A stretch of 64,000 nucleotides of DNA from Kribbella jejuensis (GTDB lineage Bacteria > Actinomycetota > Actinomycetes > Propionibacteriales > Kribbellaceae), in assembly GCF_006715085.1 (NCBI RefSeq), contig NZ_VFMM01000004.1, positions 620,001-684,000 of the forward strand, written 5' to 3'. Below the pieces are notes generated by a model. It saw nothing but the letters and a program-made list of their open reading frames with translations. It had not been told where the DNA came from and did no database searches. Positions 25,301 through 33,562 of the stretch are shown here, one piece after another. The position numbers were made by a program, and so were the translations under genes. Numbering within the stretch: position 1 is the first letter of the stretch; the number at the start of each line of letters is the position of its first letter.

Positions 25301-25323
25301 GTCGTAGCTGAGTCCTAGCTGAG

Positions 25324-25359
25324 AAAAGCCCCACCCGATTGATTCGGGTGGGGCTTTTT
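25324..25359 (+). terminator. Intrinsic terminator of glnA
   Basis: A perfect 15-bp stem (aaaagccccacccga, loop ttgat, tcgggtggggctttt) ends in a run of five T, 24 nt after the glnA stop. The A-tract on the other side may also make it work in reverse. Confidence 0.93.
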
Positions 25360-25434
25360 CATGGTCTGGACCGGGCCGGAACACAGGCGCAGAATGCGCA
25401 TGACATCGCTCGGGGGCTCGGAAGGGGGAACACA

Positions 25435-27123
25435 GTGAGGCCGTCATACATGCGCCGGTCCGCGATTCTCGGAGTACTGGGTCTGCTCGGATCGCTCGCA
25501 CTGGTAGCCACGCCCGCGACGGCGGCGCCGAGCGCCGTTGCCGTTCACAACCCGTTGCTCAAACAGACCTTGGCGGAGGAGGAGGAACCGGACCCGGACG
25601 ACCCGGCCCAGTCGGCACTCTGCCAGTCGTTCCTCGGGCAGCCGAACCCGTATCCGGCGACGGCGCCGAACGTCGACCAGATCGTCGGTGACACCGTGGT
25701 ACCGGTCGGCTCGCAGGCCGGCTGCAGCGCGGCGCAGAACGAGACCACGATCGCGGTCAACACGCGCAACCCGTACAACATCGTCGGTGGCGCCAACGAC
25801 TACCGGCTGTTCAACGCGCGGGAGAACCGCAACGACAGCTCGAGTTTCGCCTACACGTCGTTCAACGGCGGGCGAACCTGGAGCAACATCATGATCCCCG
25901 GGCTGACCATCACCTCCGGCGGGACCGGCGCGTTCCACTGGTTCGACGGATCCGGTGACCCGGTGGTCGCGTTCGGGCCGGGCAACACGGTGTACTTCGC
26001 GAGTCTGCTGTTCAGCCGGTCGACTCCGCTCGGCGGTCAGGAGGCGAGCGCGATCGTCGTCAACACGTCTCACGACGGCGGACTGCACTGGGGTCCCCCG
26101 CGCGTGGTCGCGATGGACGGCGTCAACCCTGACGGGACGCCGACGGTCACACACATCTTCAACGACAAGCCGTGGATGGCCGCCGATCCGTCCAGCGGCC
26201 GGGTGTACGTGAGCTGGACCCGGTTCACCTACGACAGCAAGGACAACTACGTCGAGTCGCCGATCATGGTCTCGGCGAGCGTGGACTTCGGCACGCACTT
26301 CGCCGCACCGGTACGGATCCCGCCGTCGCTGGACGGCTTCTCGGGCGGCATCACGCCGTTCGACCAGGGCTCGAACCCGCAGGTCGGCAACGACGGGCAG
26401 CTGTACGTCGCCTACGAGGCGTCGGTCTGCGCGACCGCGGCGTGTGACAGTGCGGGTGACCGGGACGCCACGGTCGTTGCCACGTCGACCGATCACGGAC
26501 GGACCTTCCGGCACGCGATCGTCGACACGAACTACGACTTCCCAGCCACGCTGACCGGGGAGAACTTCCGGCTAAACAGCTACCCGCAACTGGCGTACGA
26601 CCGGCTCAACGGGAAGCTGACCGTGGTCTGGTCGGACGACCGCAACGGCCTGTACGACCCGGCGACCGGCGCATCGGTACGGACGAACGGCGACAACGTG
26701 GTCTCGTCCTCGGGCAACGGCAAGACCTGGTCCCGGCCGCTGGTGATCGGCACGCCGCAGGACGAGTTCTTCAGCGCGGTTGCGGCGCGCGACGGCAAGG
26801 TCGCGATCACGTCGTACACCAGGCACTACGACCCGAACGGGATCAACCTCGACTACGCGTACTGGTCCGCCTCCGGCACCCGGTCGCTGAGCCGGGCGGC
26901 GACCCAACGGATCACCACCGTCTCGGAGAACCCGCAGGTCCAGTTCCTGTCGGTCAACCCGGACGGCACCGAGGTCCAGGGCGTCTTCATCGGCGACTAC
27001 TCCGCCGTCGCGATCGGCGCGGACCTCCGCATCCACCCGAGCTGGACCGATTTCCGCGGCAACCCCGGCGTGAACACGCCCAACCAGGACGCCTACACCC
27101 AGAGCATCGCGCTCAGGCACTGA
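25435..27123 (+). CDS. Secreted sialidase-like beta-propeller protein with Asp-box repeats
   Basis: 562 residues from GTG 25435, which has a GGGGGA ribosome binding site. A signal peptide covers about residues 1-32 (RRSAILGVLGLLGSLALVAT, then ATAAPS). The mature part shows at least four Asp-box motifs of the S-x-D/N-x-G-x-T-W form: SFNGGRTW, SHDGGLHW, STDHGRTF and SSGNGKTW. These are the hairpin turns of sialidase/BNR propellers. I cannot see the arginine triad and Tyr/Glu needed to call a true sialidase, so the activity is open. It overlaps the convergent reductase gene by 11 bp. Confidence 0.8.
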   Translation: MRPSYMRRSAILGVLGLLGSLALVATPATAAPSAVAVHNPLLKQTLAEEEEPDPDDPAQSALCQSFLGQPNPYPATAPNVDQIVGDTVVPVGSQAGCSAAQNETTIAVNTRNPYNIVGGANDYRLFNARENRNDSSSFAYTSFNGGRTWSNIMIPGLTITSGGTGAFHWFDGSGDPVVAFGPGNTVYFASLLFSRSTPLGGQEASAIVVNTSHDGGLHWGPPRVVAMDGVNPDGTPTVTHIFNDKPWMAADPSSGRVYVSWTRFTYDSKDNYVESPIMVSASVDFGTHFAAPVRIPPSLDGFSGGITPFDQGSNPQVGNDGQLYVAYEASVCATAACDSAGDRDATVVATSTDHGRTFRHAIVDTNYDFPATLTGENFRLNSYPQLAYDRLNGKLTVVWSDDRNGLYDPATGASVRTNGDNVVSSSGNGKTWSRPLVIGTPQDEFFSAVAARDGKVAITSYTRHYDPNGINLDYAYWSASGTRSLSRAATQRITTVSENPQVQFLSVNPDGTEVQGVFIGDYSAVAIGADLRIHPSWTDFRGNPGVNTPNQDAYTQSIALRH

Positions 27124-27988
27124 CGCCCAGTTGGTCGAGCTCGGCGAGCATCGCCTCGTCGAGCTCGACCTCGGCCGCCCGGAGGTTCTCCTCCAGGTGC
27201 GCGATGCCGCGGGTGCCGGGGATCAGCGCCGTGTGGTTGTCGTGGGCAAGGATCCACGCGAGGGAGATTGCCGCCGGTGTGGTGCGCTCGCGGTCGGCGA
27301 TCCGGCGTACGGCGGGATGCTCGGTCGGGGACGGGATGCGGTCGAAGGCCGAGCCGAGTGGGAAGTACGGAACGTAGGCGATGTCGTTCGCGGCGCAGAT
27401 TTCCAGCTGCCCCTCGGACGAGCGGTCGAGCAGGTTGTAGGCGTTCTGGACGCAGACGATTCCGGCCGGGAGGGCCTGGTTCAGCTGGGTGGTGCTGACG
27501 TTGCTGAGGCCGATCGCGCCGATCAGGCCTTCGTTGCGGAGGGCAATCAGTTCGGCGAGTTGGTCGTCGAGCGGGACGACCTGGTCGCCCTCGGCGATCA
27601 GGCCCGGGCCCTGGTCCGCCCGGCGGAGGTTGACCACCGGCACCTGATCGAGGCCGAGCGACCTGAGGTCGAGGTGGACCTGCTCCCGCAGTTCGTGCGG
27701 CCGCTGGGCGAGCGTCAACTGTGCGTCGACGCGGCGGGCGCCGACCTTGCTGACGATCACCAGGTCCTCCGGGTACGGACGCAGCGCGGCCCGGATGTGC
27801 TGGTTCACGGTCGTGTAGCCGTAGAACGATGCGGTGTCGAGGTGGTTGACGCCGAGCTCGACGGCGCGGTGCAGTACGGCGGACGCCGCGGCCGTATCCA
27901 CATGCTCGAGCTGCATCGCGCCGTACCCGATCCGGGCGATCTCGTGCTGACCGAGCTTGACAGTGCCCCCAGGGCGTTGAGATGTCAT
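27113..27988 (-). CDS. Aldo/keto reductase
   Basis: 291 residues, a complete (alpha/beta)8 reductase. Asp and Tyr of the catalytic set are in NHLDTASFYGY and Lys in IVSKVG. The usual catalytic His position reads PVVNLRRAD, so the His is replaced by Asn, which also occurs in some subgroups. NADPH-binding residues lie in GLSNVSTTQ and IPGTRGIAHLEEN. A GAGGA ribosome binding site precedes ATG 27988. It is divergent from a TetR gene with a shared palindrome between them, so it is probably the repressor's target. The substrate is unknown. Confidence 0.9.
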   Translation of the reverse strand: MTSQRPGGTVKLGQHEIARIGYGAMQLEHVDTAAASAVLHRAVELGVNHLDTASFYGYTTVNQHIRAALRPYPEDLVIVSKVGARRVDAQLTLAQRPHELREQVHLDLRSLGLDQVPVVNLRRADQGPGLIAEGDQVVPLDDQLAELIALRNEGLIGAIGLSNVSTTQLNQALPAGIVCVQNAYNLLDRSSEGQLEICAANDIAYVPYFPLGSAFDRIPSPTEHPAVRRIADRERTTPAAISLAWILAHDNHTALIPGTRGIAHLEENLRAAEVELDEAMLAELDQLGVSA

Positions 27989-28020
27989 CTGCTGAGGTCC
28001 TCAGGTAGAGTCGACGGAAA

Positions 28021-28034
28021 CGGAGAATTCTCCG
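28021..28034. promoter_or_regulatory. Palindromic operator candidate between AKR and TetR genes
   Basis: cggagaattctccg is a perfect 14-bp palindrome centred 46 bp before the TetR start and 39 bp before the reductase start. It is a likely binding site of the adjacent TetR protein. Confidence 0.6.
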
Positions 28035-28073
28035 ATTTCTCGACGATAGCACTAACTGGAGGTTTCTCCACTT

Positions 28074-28658
28074 ATGCGTGCGGACGCGGCTCGTAAACGC
28101 GAGCAAGTGGTTGCGGCGGCCGGTGACGAGCTCGCCGATCTCGCCGTGGCCGCGCGCAAAGGCGAGACGGCCCGGCTGTCGCTGGACAAGGTGGCGGCTC
28201 GGGCGCGGGTCGGAGTCGCCACGCTGTACCGGCACTTCCCGACCCGCGAGGCACTCCTCGAAGCCGTCTACCACCAGGAGCTCACCCGGCTCTGCGAGGC
28301 GGCGCCCGGCCTGGCCGCCGGAGCACCGCCTGACGAGGCACTACTCACCTGGATGTACCGCTACCTCGACTTCGTCGACTCCAAGCGGGCCATGGGCTCC
28401 GACCTGCGGACGATGGTTGCCTCGGGCGCCATCACCCAGACTGACACGCGCGCCCGCCTCACCGCGGCGGTCGAGCCGTTCCTCGCGAAAGGCATCGGGG
28501 CCGGCGTTTTCCGCTCCGACGTACCGGCCGGTGACGTCGTCGCGGCGATGGCCGGCGCGGTGTTCGCCGCCGATCCGGCCGACTCGACGCAGCAGCGCGA
28601 GCAGACCGAACGCCTGCTCGCACTGCTGATCGACGGGCTCAGTTGTACGTCGCGGTGA
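28074..28658 (+). CDS. TetR-family transcriptional repressor
   Basis: 194 residues. The N-terminal helix-turn-helix (about 25-60) reads LSLDKVAARARVGVATLYRHFPTREALLEAVY, a classic TetR pattern. The C-terminal ligand domain resembles the group with TetR_C_33-like ends. GGAGG (28058-28062) is the ribosome binding site. It probably represses itself and the divergent aldo/keto reductase through the 28021-28034 palindrome. Its last 20 bp overlap the convergent GH76 gene. Confidence 0.92.
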   Translation: MRADAARKREQVVAAAGDELADLAVAARKGETARLSLDKVAARARVGVATLYRHFPTREALLEAVYHQELTRLCEAAPGLAAGAPPDEALLTWMYRYLDFVDSKRAMGSDLRTMVASGAITQTDTRARLTAAVEPFLAKGIGAGVFRSDVPAGDVVAAMAGAVFAADPADSTQQREQTERLLALLIDGLSCTSR

Positions 28659-30522
28659 CGTGGTAGACCCGGCCGCCCCAGCCGTCGTTCGGGAACGAGT
28701 CGGAGATCCGGACGTAGCCGGCTTTACCTGATCCGTTGCCCAGGTACGGCGTGAGGTCGAAGGTGCGGGTGGCCTTGTTCTGGCCGTCGTGGTACTGGTT
28801 CGTCTCGGTGGCGACGGTCGTCCAGTTCTGACCGTCGCCGCTGAGCTGGACGACGAACTCGTTGTCGATCGTCAACGCCACCGATGCCGACGATGCGTCG
28901 GACGGGAACGGGAACCGGTAGACGAAGTACGAGTTCCCGTCCGCGAACCGGTTCTGCACGCCGTTGCTCTGCGACCCGTCGGCGTCGTACAGCCACGGGG
29001 TCTCGGCCGCCGTACCGGTGTCGAAGTCGGCCTTGTGGGCAAGGAGAATGTCCGCACGCGTCGTGTACGACAGCTGTGGCCCGGACGTCACCGTGGCGGT
29101 CACCGAGTGCAGACCGTCCGCCGTGCCGGCCGGGATCGTGACGTCGAGGTCGACGGACGTGTCGACCGGTACGGCGTTGCCGCGGGTCGTGAGCGTCACC
29201 GTGGAACGGGCCGGAGTGACCGTCCAACCCGACGGGCCGGCCGCCTGGACGACCGCGGTGGTGCGGTCGCCGACGGAACCGGTGGCCTGAACGCCGACCT
29301 TGATCTTCACGTGCGTCGCGCTACCGGTTGCCGGCATCACCACGGGCAGGGCCGGATCGGTTGTCGCGGACAGCGATCGGACCGGCGGTGTCGCGGGTAC
29401 GGCCGCCAGCAGGGCGCTGAGGGCGCTGGCCTGTGTACGCCAGTCGAAGACGTTCGGGGTCTCGCCGGACCACCGCTCCCCCAACCGGTCGGATGCGTCG
29501 CGGTCGTTGTTCCAGACCGTCGCGGCCTGCTGGGCGACGAAGGCGGTGTAGCGGCTGTCGTGCGTGGTGTCCGCGAGGTCCATCCAGTACCGCATGAAGA
29601 TGCCCTTGAACTGCTTGCCGTTGTCGTCACACGTCCGGCCCGGCGCATCGCAGTACTCCGTGAGCACGCCGTCGGTGACGAGACCCCCCGGGGCGATGGC
29701 TGCGTCGGCGAGGCGCCGTACCGTCGTCAGCAAGGCAGGCTTGTGGGTCGCCCGCCAGAGCTCGAGGCCCGCGCCGATCGCGAGGCCTTGGTTGTAGGAC
29801 CAGACCGTATCGCCGTTGCTCTCGCAGTTGTCCTTCAGACCGTCGTTCACCAGGCCGGCCGAGTTGATCATGCCGCTTTTGGTGAACCAGTTCCAGCCCT
29901 CCTGCGCGCGGCCGAGCCAGCGCGTGTCGTGCGGCATCCGGTTGTGCAGCTCGGCGGTGAGGCGGATCCAGAGGCCGTTGGTGACGGCGTTCTTGTACGT
30001 GCGTTCGCCGTTCCACCAGACGCCGCCACCACACGTGCTCGGATCCCAGTAGCCCTCGACGTACTCCGCGATCTTCACCGCCATGTCGAGGTACTTGGGG
30101 TTCTTGGTCAGGTCGTACGCCTGGACCCAGGTGAGACCCCACCACTCGGAGTCGTCGATCGCGCGGCTGGTGAAGTTGCCGAGCAGCTCGTCGCCGGACA
30201 GGTAGCCGGCCGGGAACGCGCCCTTGTCCTTCTCGAACGTGTTGTCCAGCTGCGGCAGGTAGCGGCGGTCGCCGGTGCGCTGCATGTAGTCGCCGATGGT
30301 CTGCAAGGCGACAGCCGAGTTCCACCAGCTCGAGGGGAACCAGGCTTTGTTCGGCTCGTACGAGCTCATCAACTGGTCGGCGGCGACCCGGGCACGGGCG
30401 ACGGCGGTCGGGCCGGACGCAGCCTGACCAGGGCTCGCACCGGCCGGCGGCGACACCAGCCCGAGGGCGAGCGTCACCACCCCGGCGACGAGCAGGCGGA
30501 GAGTAGGACGACGGACGGGCAT
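28639..30522 (-). CDS. Secreted GH76 family alpha-1,6-mannanase
   Basis: 627 residues from ATG 30522, with a GAGGAG ribosome binding site 7 nt before it. The signal peptide is about residues 1-30 (LRLLVAGVVTLALGLVSPPA). The GH76 domain (about 40-400) holds the paired catalytic aspartates Asp123-Asp124 in AIDDSEWWGLTWVQAYDLT. A NEW3-like beta domain (about 430-510) follows, and a C-terminal domain (about 520-627) resembles a carbohydrate-binding jelly roll. The family cuts alpha-1,6-mannan backbones of fungal or mycobacterial cell walls. A LacI-type operator lies just upstream, which suggests sugar-controlled expression. Confidence 0.9.
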   Translation of the reverse strand: MPVRRPTLRLLVAGVVTLALGLVSPPAGASPGQAASGPTAVARARVAADQLMSSYEPNKAWFPSSWWNSAVALQTIGDYMQRTGDRRYLPQLDNTFEKDKGAFPAGYLSGDELLGNFTSRAIDDSEWWGLTWVQAYDLTKNPKYLDMAVKIAEYVEGYWDPSTCGGGVWWNGERTYKNAVTNGLWIRLTAELHNRMPHDTRWLGRAQEGWNWFTKSGMINSAGLVNDGLKDNCESNGDTVWSYNQGLAIGAGLELWRATHKPALLTTVRRLADAAIAPGGLVTDGVLTEYCDAPGRTCDDNGKQFKGIFMRYWMDLADTTHDSRYTAFVAQQAATVWNNDRDASDRLGERWSGETPNVFDWRTQASALSALLAAVPATPPVRSLSATTDPALPVVMPATGSATHVKIKVGVQATGSVGDRTTAVVQAAGPSGWTVTPARSTVTLTTRGNAVPVDTSVDLDVTIPAGTADGLHSVTATVTSGPQLSYTTRADILLAHKADFDTGTAAETPWLYDADGSQSNGVQNRFADGNSYFVYRFPFPSDASSASVALTIDNEFVVQLSGDGQNWTTVATETNQYHDGQNKATRTFDLTPYLGNGSGKAGYVRISDSFPNDGWGGRVYHVTATYN

Positions 30523-30540
30523 GGGCGGGCTCCTCGAGCT

Positions 30541-30553
30541 TGGAAACGTTTCA
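30541..30553. promoter_or_regulatory. LacI-family operator candidate upstream of GH76 gene
   Basis: tggaaacgtttca contains the perfect palindrome gaaacgtttc (30543-30552), a typical LacI/CcpA-type half-site pair with a central CG. It lies about 20 bp before the GH76 start. No LacI gene is close; the one in this window is at 57435. Confidence 0.65.
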
Positions 30554-30673
30554 CCGAGCTTCGAGGCAGTATCGTCGTCGGGCGAGACAACGATGTCAAT
30601 GGCTCGGCAGCACTGCAAATCGAGCATCGCGACCACGGGGCGAGACAGCGAAAGTGTGGTAATTCAATAGACT

Positions 30674-30686
30674 TACTCTGCTGGGT
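30674..30686 (+). promoter_or_regulatory. -10 box TACTCT for leaderless LLM gene
   Basis: TACTCT (30674-30679) is followed by 7 nt and ATG 30687, with no ribosome binding site. Confidence 0.5.
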
Positions 30687-31736
30687 ATGACTTTCCTCTG
30701 GTACATCCCGAACCAGGTCGACCCCGGTCATCGTGGGGACGACGCCGTCCAGGGACACAACAGCATCGAGCGGTTGACCGAACTTGCCCAGCTCACCGAA
30801 AAGCACGGGTGGTCCGGGGCGCTGATCGGCACCGGGTGGGGGCGGCCGGACACGTTCACGGTGGCCACCGCGCTGGCCGCGCGGACCACGACCTTCCGGC
30901 CGCTGGCCGCGATCCGGCCCGGGTACTGGCAGCCCGCGCACTTCGCGTCGGCGGCGAGCACGCTCGACCAGCTCACCGGCGGGCGGCTGCTGATCAACAT
31001 CGTCTCCGGCCAGGACAACCTCGCCGCGTACGGCGACAGCGAAGGCGATCAGCCGCAGCGCTACGCCCGTACGAAGGAGTTTCTCCAACTGGTACGGCGA
31101 TTGTGGACCGAGGAGGACGTGACGTACCAGGGCGAGTACTTCTCCGTCAGCGGGTCCACCGTCGCCACGCGTCCCGTCGTACGCGAGGGCCGCCCGCATC
31201 CCACGTTGTACTTCGGTGGCGCGTCGGACGCGGCGCAACGGGTGGCCGCGACCGACGCCGACGTACAACTCTTCTGGGGTGAACCACTCGACGGCGTCGC
31301 GGCCCGGATCGCGAAGCTGCGCGAACTGGAGAACGAGCTCGGGCGCGAACACCCGCCGCTGGAGTTCGGCCTGCGGATCACCACGCTCGTCCGCGACACC
31401 ACCGACCAGGCGTGGGCGGACGCCGAGGCGAAGGTCGCCGAGATGGCTGAAAAACAAGGGTCCCGAGACGGCCGCTGGTTCAAGGCGGTCGGCCAGCAAC
31501 GTCTGCTGGACCTGGCCGAACGCGGCGAGGTCCTCGACGACAACCTCTACACCGCACCCGGCAAGTACGGCGGCGGCGGCGCCGGCACCACCTGGCTCGT
31601 CGGCTCCCCCGAGGACGTCGCCAAGTCCCTCCACCGCTACCGCGACCTGGGCATCACCCACTTCATCCTCTCCGATACCCCCTACCGCGACGAAACCATC
31701 CGCATCGGCGACCAACTCCTCCCGCTGCTCCGCTAA
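30687..31736 (+). CDS. LLM-class FMN-dependent monooxygenase (SsuD-like)
   Basis: 349 residues, matching alkanesulfonate monooxygenase in length and layout. Conserved segments are TLDQLTGGRLLINIVSGQD, GEYFSVSG, PTLYFGGASDAAQ and the loop APGKYGGGGAGTTWLVGSPE. Such two-component enzymes use FMNH2 from a separate reductase to release sulfite from sulfonates. The Ssu/Tau-type transporter in this window is 32 kb away, so a role in sulfonate use is plausible but not shown by context. It stands alone. Confidence 0.88.
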   Translation: MTFLWYIPNQVDPGHRGDDAVQGHNSIERLTELAQLTEKHGWSGALIGTGWGRPDTFTVATALAARTTTFRPLAAIRPGYWQPAHFASAASTLDQLTGGRLLINIVSGQDNLAAYGDSEGDQPQRYARTKEFLQLVRRLWTEEDVTYQGEYFSVSGSTVATRPVVREGRPHPTLYFGGASDAAQRVAATDADVQLFWGEPLDGVAARIAKLRELENELGREHPPLEFGLRITTLVRDTTDQAWADAEAKVAEMAEKQGSRDGRWFKAVGQQRLLDLAERGEVLDDNLYTAPGKYGGGGAGTTWLVGSPEDVAKSLHRYRDLGITHFILSDTPYRDETIRIGDQLLPLLR

Positions 31737-31896
31737 ACGGCCAGTTCCGCGAAGACATGCTGTGGTTGTTGGGGCGTTCGCACGCCTCGGGCTGATTGGA
31801 TGGGGCGTTGCTTGGCGTTGTATGCCCTGGGTGATCGGTTGGTTACCGAGTGCCAGCGGTGGGTATGTGGCGTGGTGAGGCATGTGAGGAGCACTG

Positions 31897-32670
31897 ATGG
31901 TCGACTATCTGCCCCGGTCCGCGTGGCATGCGCGGCCGCCGACCGCCGGGCCGGGGAGCTTGATCGCGTCGCACGTCGACGGCGTGGTCATCCACTGGCC
32001 GGGGACCGGATCGACGAAGGTCATCCACACGCAGGCGGCGGTCGCGTCGGCGCTGCGTGGCTGGCAGGACTACCACATGGACACTCGCGGTTGGTCGGAC
32101 ATCGCGTACCAGGTCGCGGTCGACCAGGCAGGCCGGGCGTGGACGCTGCGCGGGATGCGCACCAAGTCCGCCGCGAACGGCGACGCCGACGTGAACGATC
32201 GGTACGGCGCGATCCTGCTCGTCCTCGTCACCGGCGAGCAGCCGTCCGGCGCGATGAAGGCGACCACCCGCGCGGTGATCGCCGACTTCCGTAAGCTCTA
32301 CCCCCGCGGTACGGCGATCCGGCCGCACTCCGCGGTCCGCCCGGAGCCGACCGACTGCCCCGGCGATCCAGCCCGAGCCGCGATCGCCCGCGGCGAGTTC
32401 ACCCCAGGTCACGTGGAGGACGATTTGCCGTACACACAAGCTCAGCTCAGGGCCATGATGCAGGCCGAGATCGAGGAGTACATGAAGCGGTTCTGGGCCG
32501 CTCCCACCGGCACCGGTACCGCCATCCGCAAACAACTGAACCGCATCGAGGCCTCCGTCGCCCACGCCGCGATCGCAGAGGACCACGGCCTCGACCAGCC
32601 GCTCGTCCCCGACGCCCCACCCGACCCGGAACCCCCAACAGACACCCAGCAGCCGCCCGCCGAGAGCTGA
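31897..32670 (+). CDS. N-acetylmuramoyl-L-alanine amidase (PGRP/T7-lysozyme fold), endolysin-like
   Basis: 257 residues. The amidase_2/PGRP domain (about 5-170) shows zinc ligands His33 (VVIHWPG), His144 (RPHSAVRP) and Cys154 (TDCPG), with Tyr71 (AYQVAVDQ), in the pattern of T7 lysozyme. The remainder is a short acidic linker with an amphipathic segment and a Pro/Glu-rich end. There is no signal peptide, as in phage endolysins that rely on a holin. GGAG precedes the ATG. No phage genes lie around it, so it may be a relic of a lost prophage or a domesticated lysin. Confidence 0.82.
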   Translation: MVDYLPRSAWHARPPTAGPGSLIASHVDGVVIHWPGTGSTKVIHTQAAVASALRGWQDYHMDTRGWSDIAYQVAVDQAGRAWTLRGMRTKSAANGDADVNDRYGAILLVLVTGEQPSGAMKATTRAVIADFRKLYPRGTAIRPHSAVRPEPTDCPGDPARAAIARGEFTPGHVEDDLPYTQAQLRAMMQAEIEEYMKRFWAAPTGTGTAIRKQLNRIEASVAHAAIAEDHGLDQPLVPDAPPDPEPPTDTQQPPAES

Positions 32671-32780
32671 CGTTTCACCAATTTGCGGACGTGCTGTGCA
32701 AGCTGCTGCTGTTCGCGTATCAGCATGACGTCGATCTGCCGGCCGAGATCGAACGGAAGTGGCTGGTCTACGAGCGCTGA
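32664..32780 (+). pseudogene. C-terminal remnant of a MazG-like pyrophosphohydrolase gene
   Basis: In the frame ending at TGA 32778-32780 the sequence reads FADVLCKLLLFAYQHDVDLP, then an AEIERKWLV ending. This resembles the last helices of actinobacterial MazG-like (PF12643) proteins. No start codon with an upstream domain exists; the frame runs back into the amidase gene. I read it as a 5'-deleted relic. Short length limits certainty. Confidence 0.4.
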
Positions 32781-33328
32781 CGCGGGGGGCGGGCGTTCAG
32801 TGCGAGGGCGATGATCAGGCCGATCGAGACCACCGAGTCGGCTGCCATGATGAGCCAGATCGGGGCCTGGAAGAACCAGTCCAGCGCAATCGCGACGGCG
32901 TACGCGAGCGGCCAGTTCGCCGTGCCGATCAGCTTCCACAGGGTGGTCCAACGGTTCGACGTCCAGAGCAGCCCGAGGCCGCTCCCCCAGGCGACGACCG
33001 CCAGGATCAAGCTGAACGACAGCAGGTACGGACCGAACAGCAGCAGCCCGACCGCAGCGAAGTCCTGCGGGCGTAGGCGCGGACCTACCTCGACCTGCAC
33101 CAGTCCATCGGTGGCGGCGGCAACGATCTCGCTCGGCGGGCCGAGCCGCCGCAACACCTCGCGGATCTCCGCCTCGGAAGTCGCACCGCCGGCGCGCGCC
33201 TCGTCGATATGCGCCTTCATGTCGGCGAGCAGTTCGTCGCGCCGACCGGCCGGCAGCCCCTCGGCCTCGGTGGCCAGCTCTTTCAGGTACGCGTCGACCA
33301 GGCGATCGCTGTCCAGCTCCATGTTCAT
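32768..33328 (-). CDS. HAAS-domain membrane protein, partner of PadR regulator
   Basis: 186 residues. The N-terminal helical HAAS-type segment (about 5-60) reads VDAYLKELATEAEGLPAGRR, then a helix with MKAHIDEA and REVLRRLGPPSEIVAAA. Four membrane helices follow (about 90-180). Such proteins are usually encoded right after a PadR regulator, as here, with an ATGA overlap at 33325-33328. Their role is unclear; they are thought to signal at the membrane. The upstream PadR has lost its N-terminus, so this gene may now be uncontrolled or silent. Confidence 0.8.
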   Translation of the reverse strand: MNMELDSDRLVDAYLKELATEAEGLPAGRRDELLADMKAHIDEARAGGATSEAEIREVLRRLGPPSEIVAAATDGLVQVEVGPRLRPQDFAAVGLLLFGPYLLSFSLILAVVAWGSGLGLLWTSNRWTTLWKLIGTANWPLAYAVAIALDWFFQAPIWLIMAADSVVSIGLIIALALNARPPRQRS

Positions 33329-33552
33329 CCCCGTCTCCCACTCTGCAAGATCTTGTCGACCGAGGTGCAGAACCGGTGCCAGTCCGCGGTGAACGCGGCC
33401 AGTGCTCGGGTGCCCTCGGGTGTGGAGGTGTAGTAGCGCCGCGGCGGGCCCGATTCGGACTCCTGCCAGCTGGTGTCGACCAGTCCTTCGCGGCGCAGTC
33501 TGGCCAGCAGTGGGTAGATCGTGCCCTCGGTCGTGACCAGACCGTCGACCAC
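33325..33552 (-). pseudogene. N-terminally truncated PadR regulator
   Basis: Only 75 residues remain from GTG 33552. The text EGTIYPLLARLRREGLVDTSW and PPRRYYTSTPEGTRALAAF is the recognition helix and wing of PadR. A normal PadR starts about 30-35 residues earlier with helix one and an L-x-x-G-P-x-Y-G-Y segment. Upstream of 33552 the frame stays open for a short way without a start codon and then runs into the end of the permease gene (stop at 33563). The DNA-binding fold is therefore incomplete. A deletion that joined two operons is the simplest reading. Confidence 0.65.
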
Positions 33553-33562
33553 GGTTGACGCG

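Noticed and set aside
25339..25434. Longer N-terminus for the sialidase-like protein starting inside the glnA terminator
   Set aside because: The extension begins within the terminator hairpin and lacks a ribosome binding site, while GTG 25435 has one and is followed by a good signal peptide.
25435..27123. Calling the Asp-box protein a true sialidase
   Set aside because: Asp boxes occur in many propellers, and I could not place the arginine triad and Tyr/Glu pair of real sialidases.
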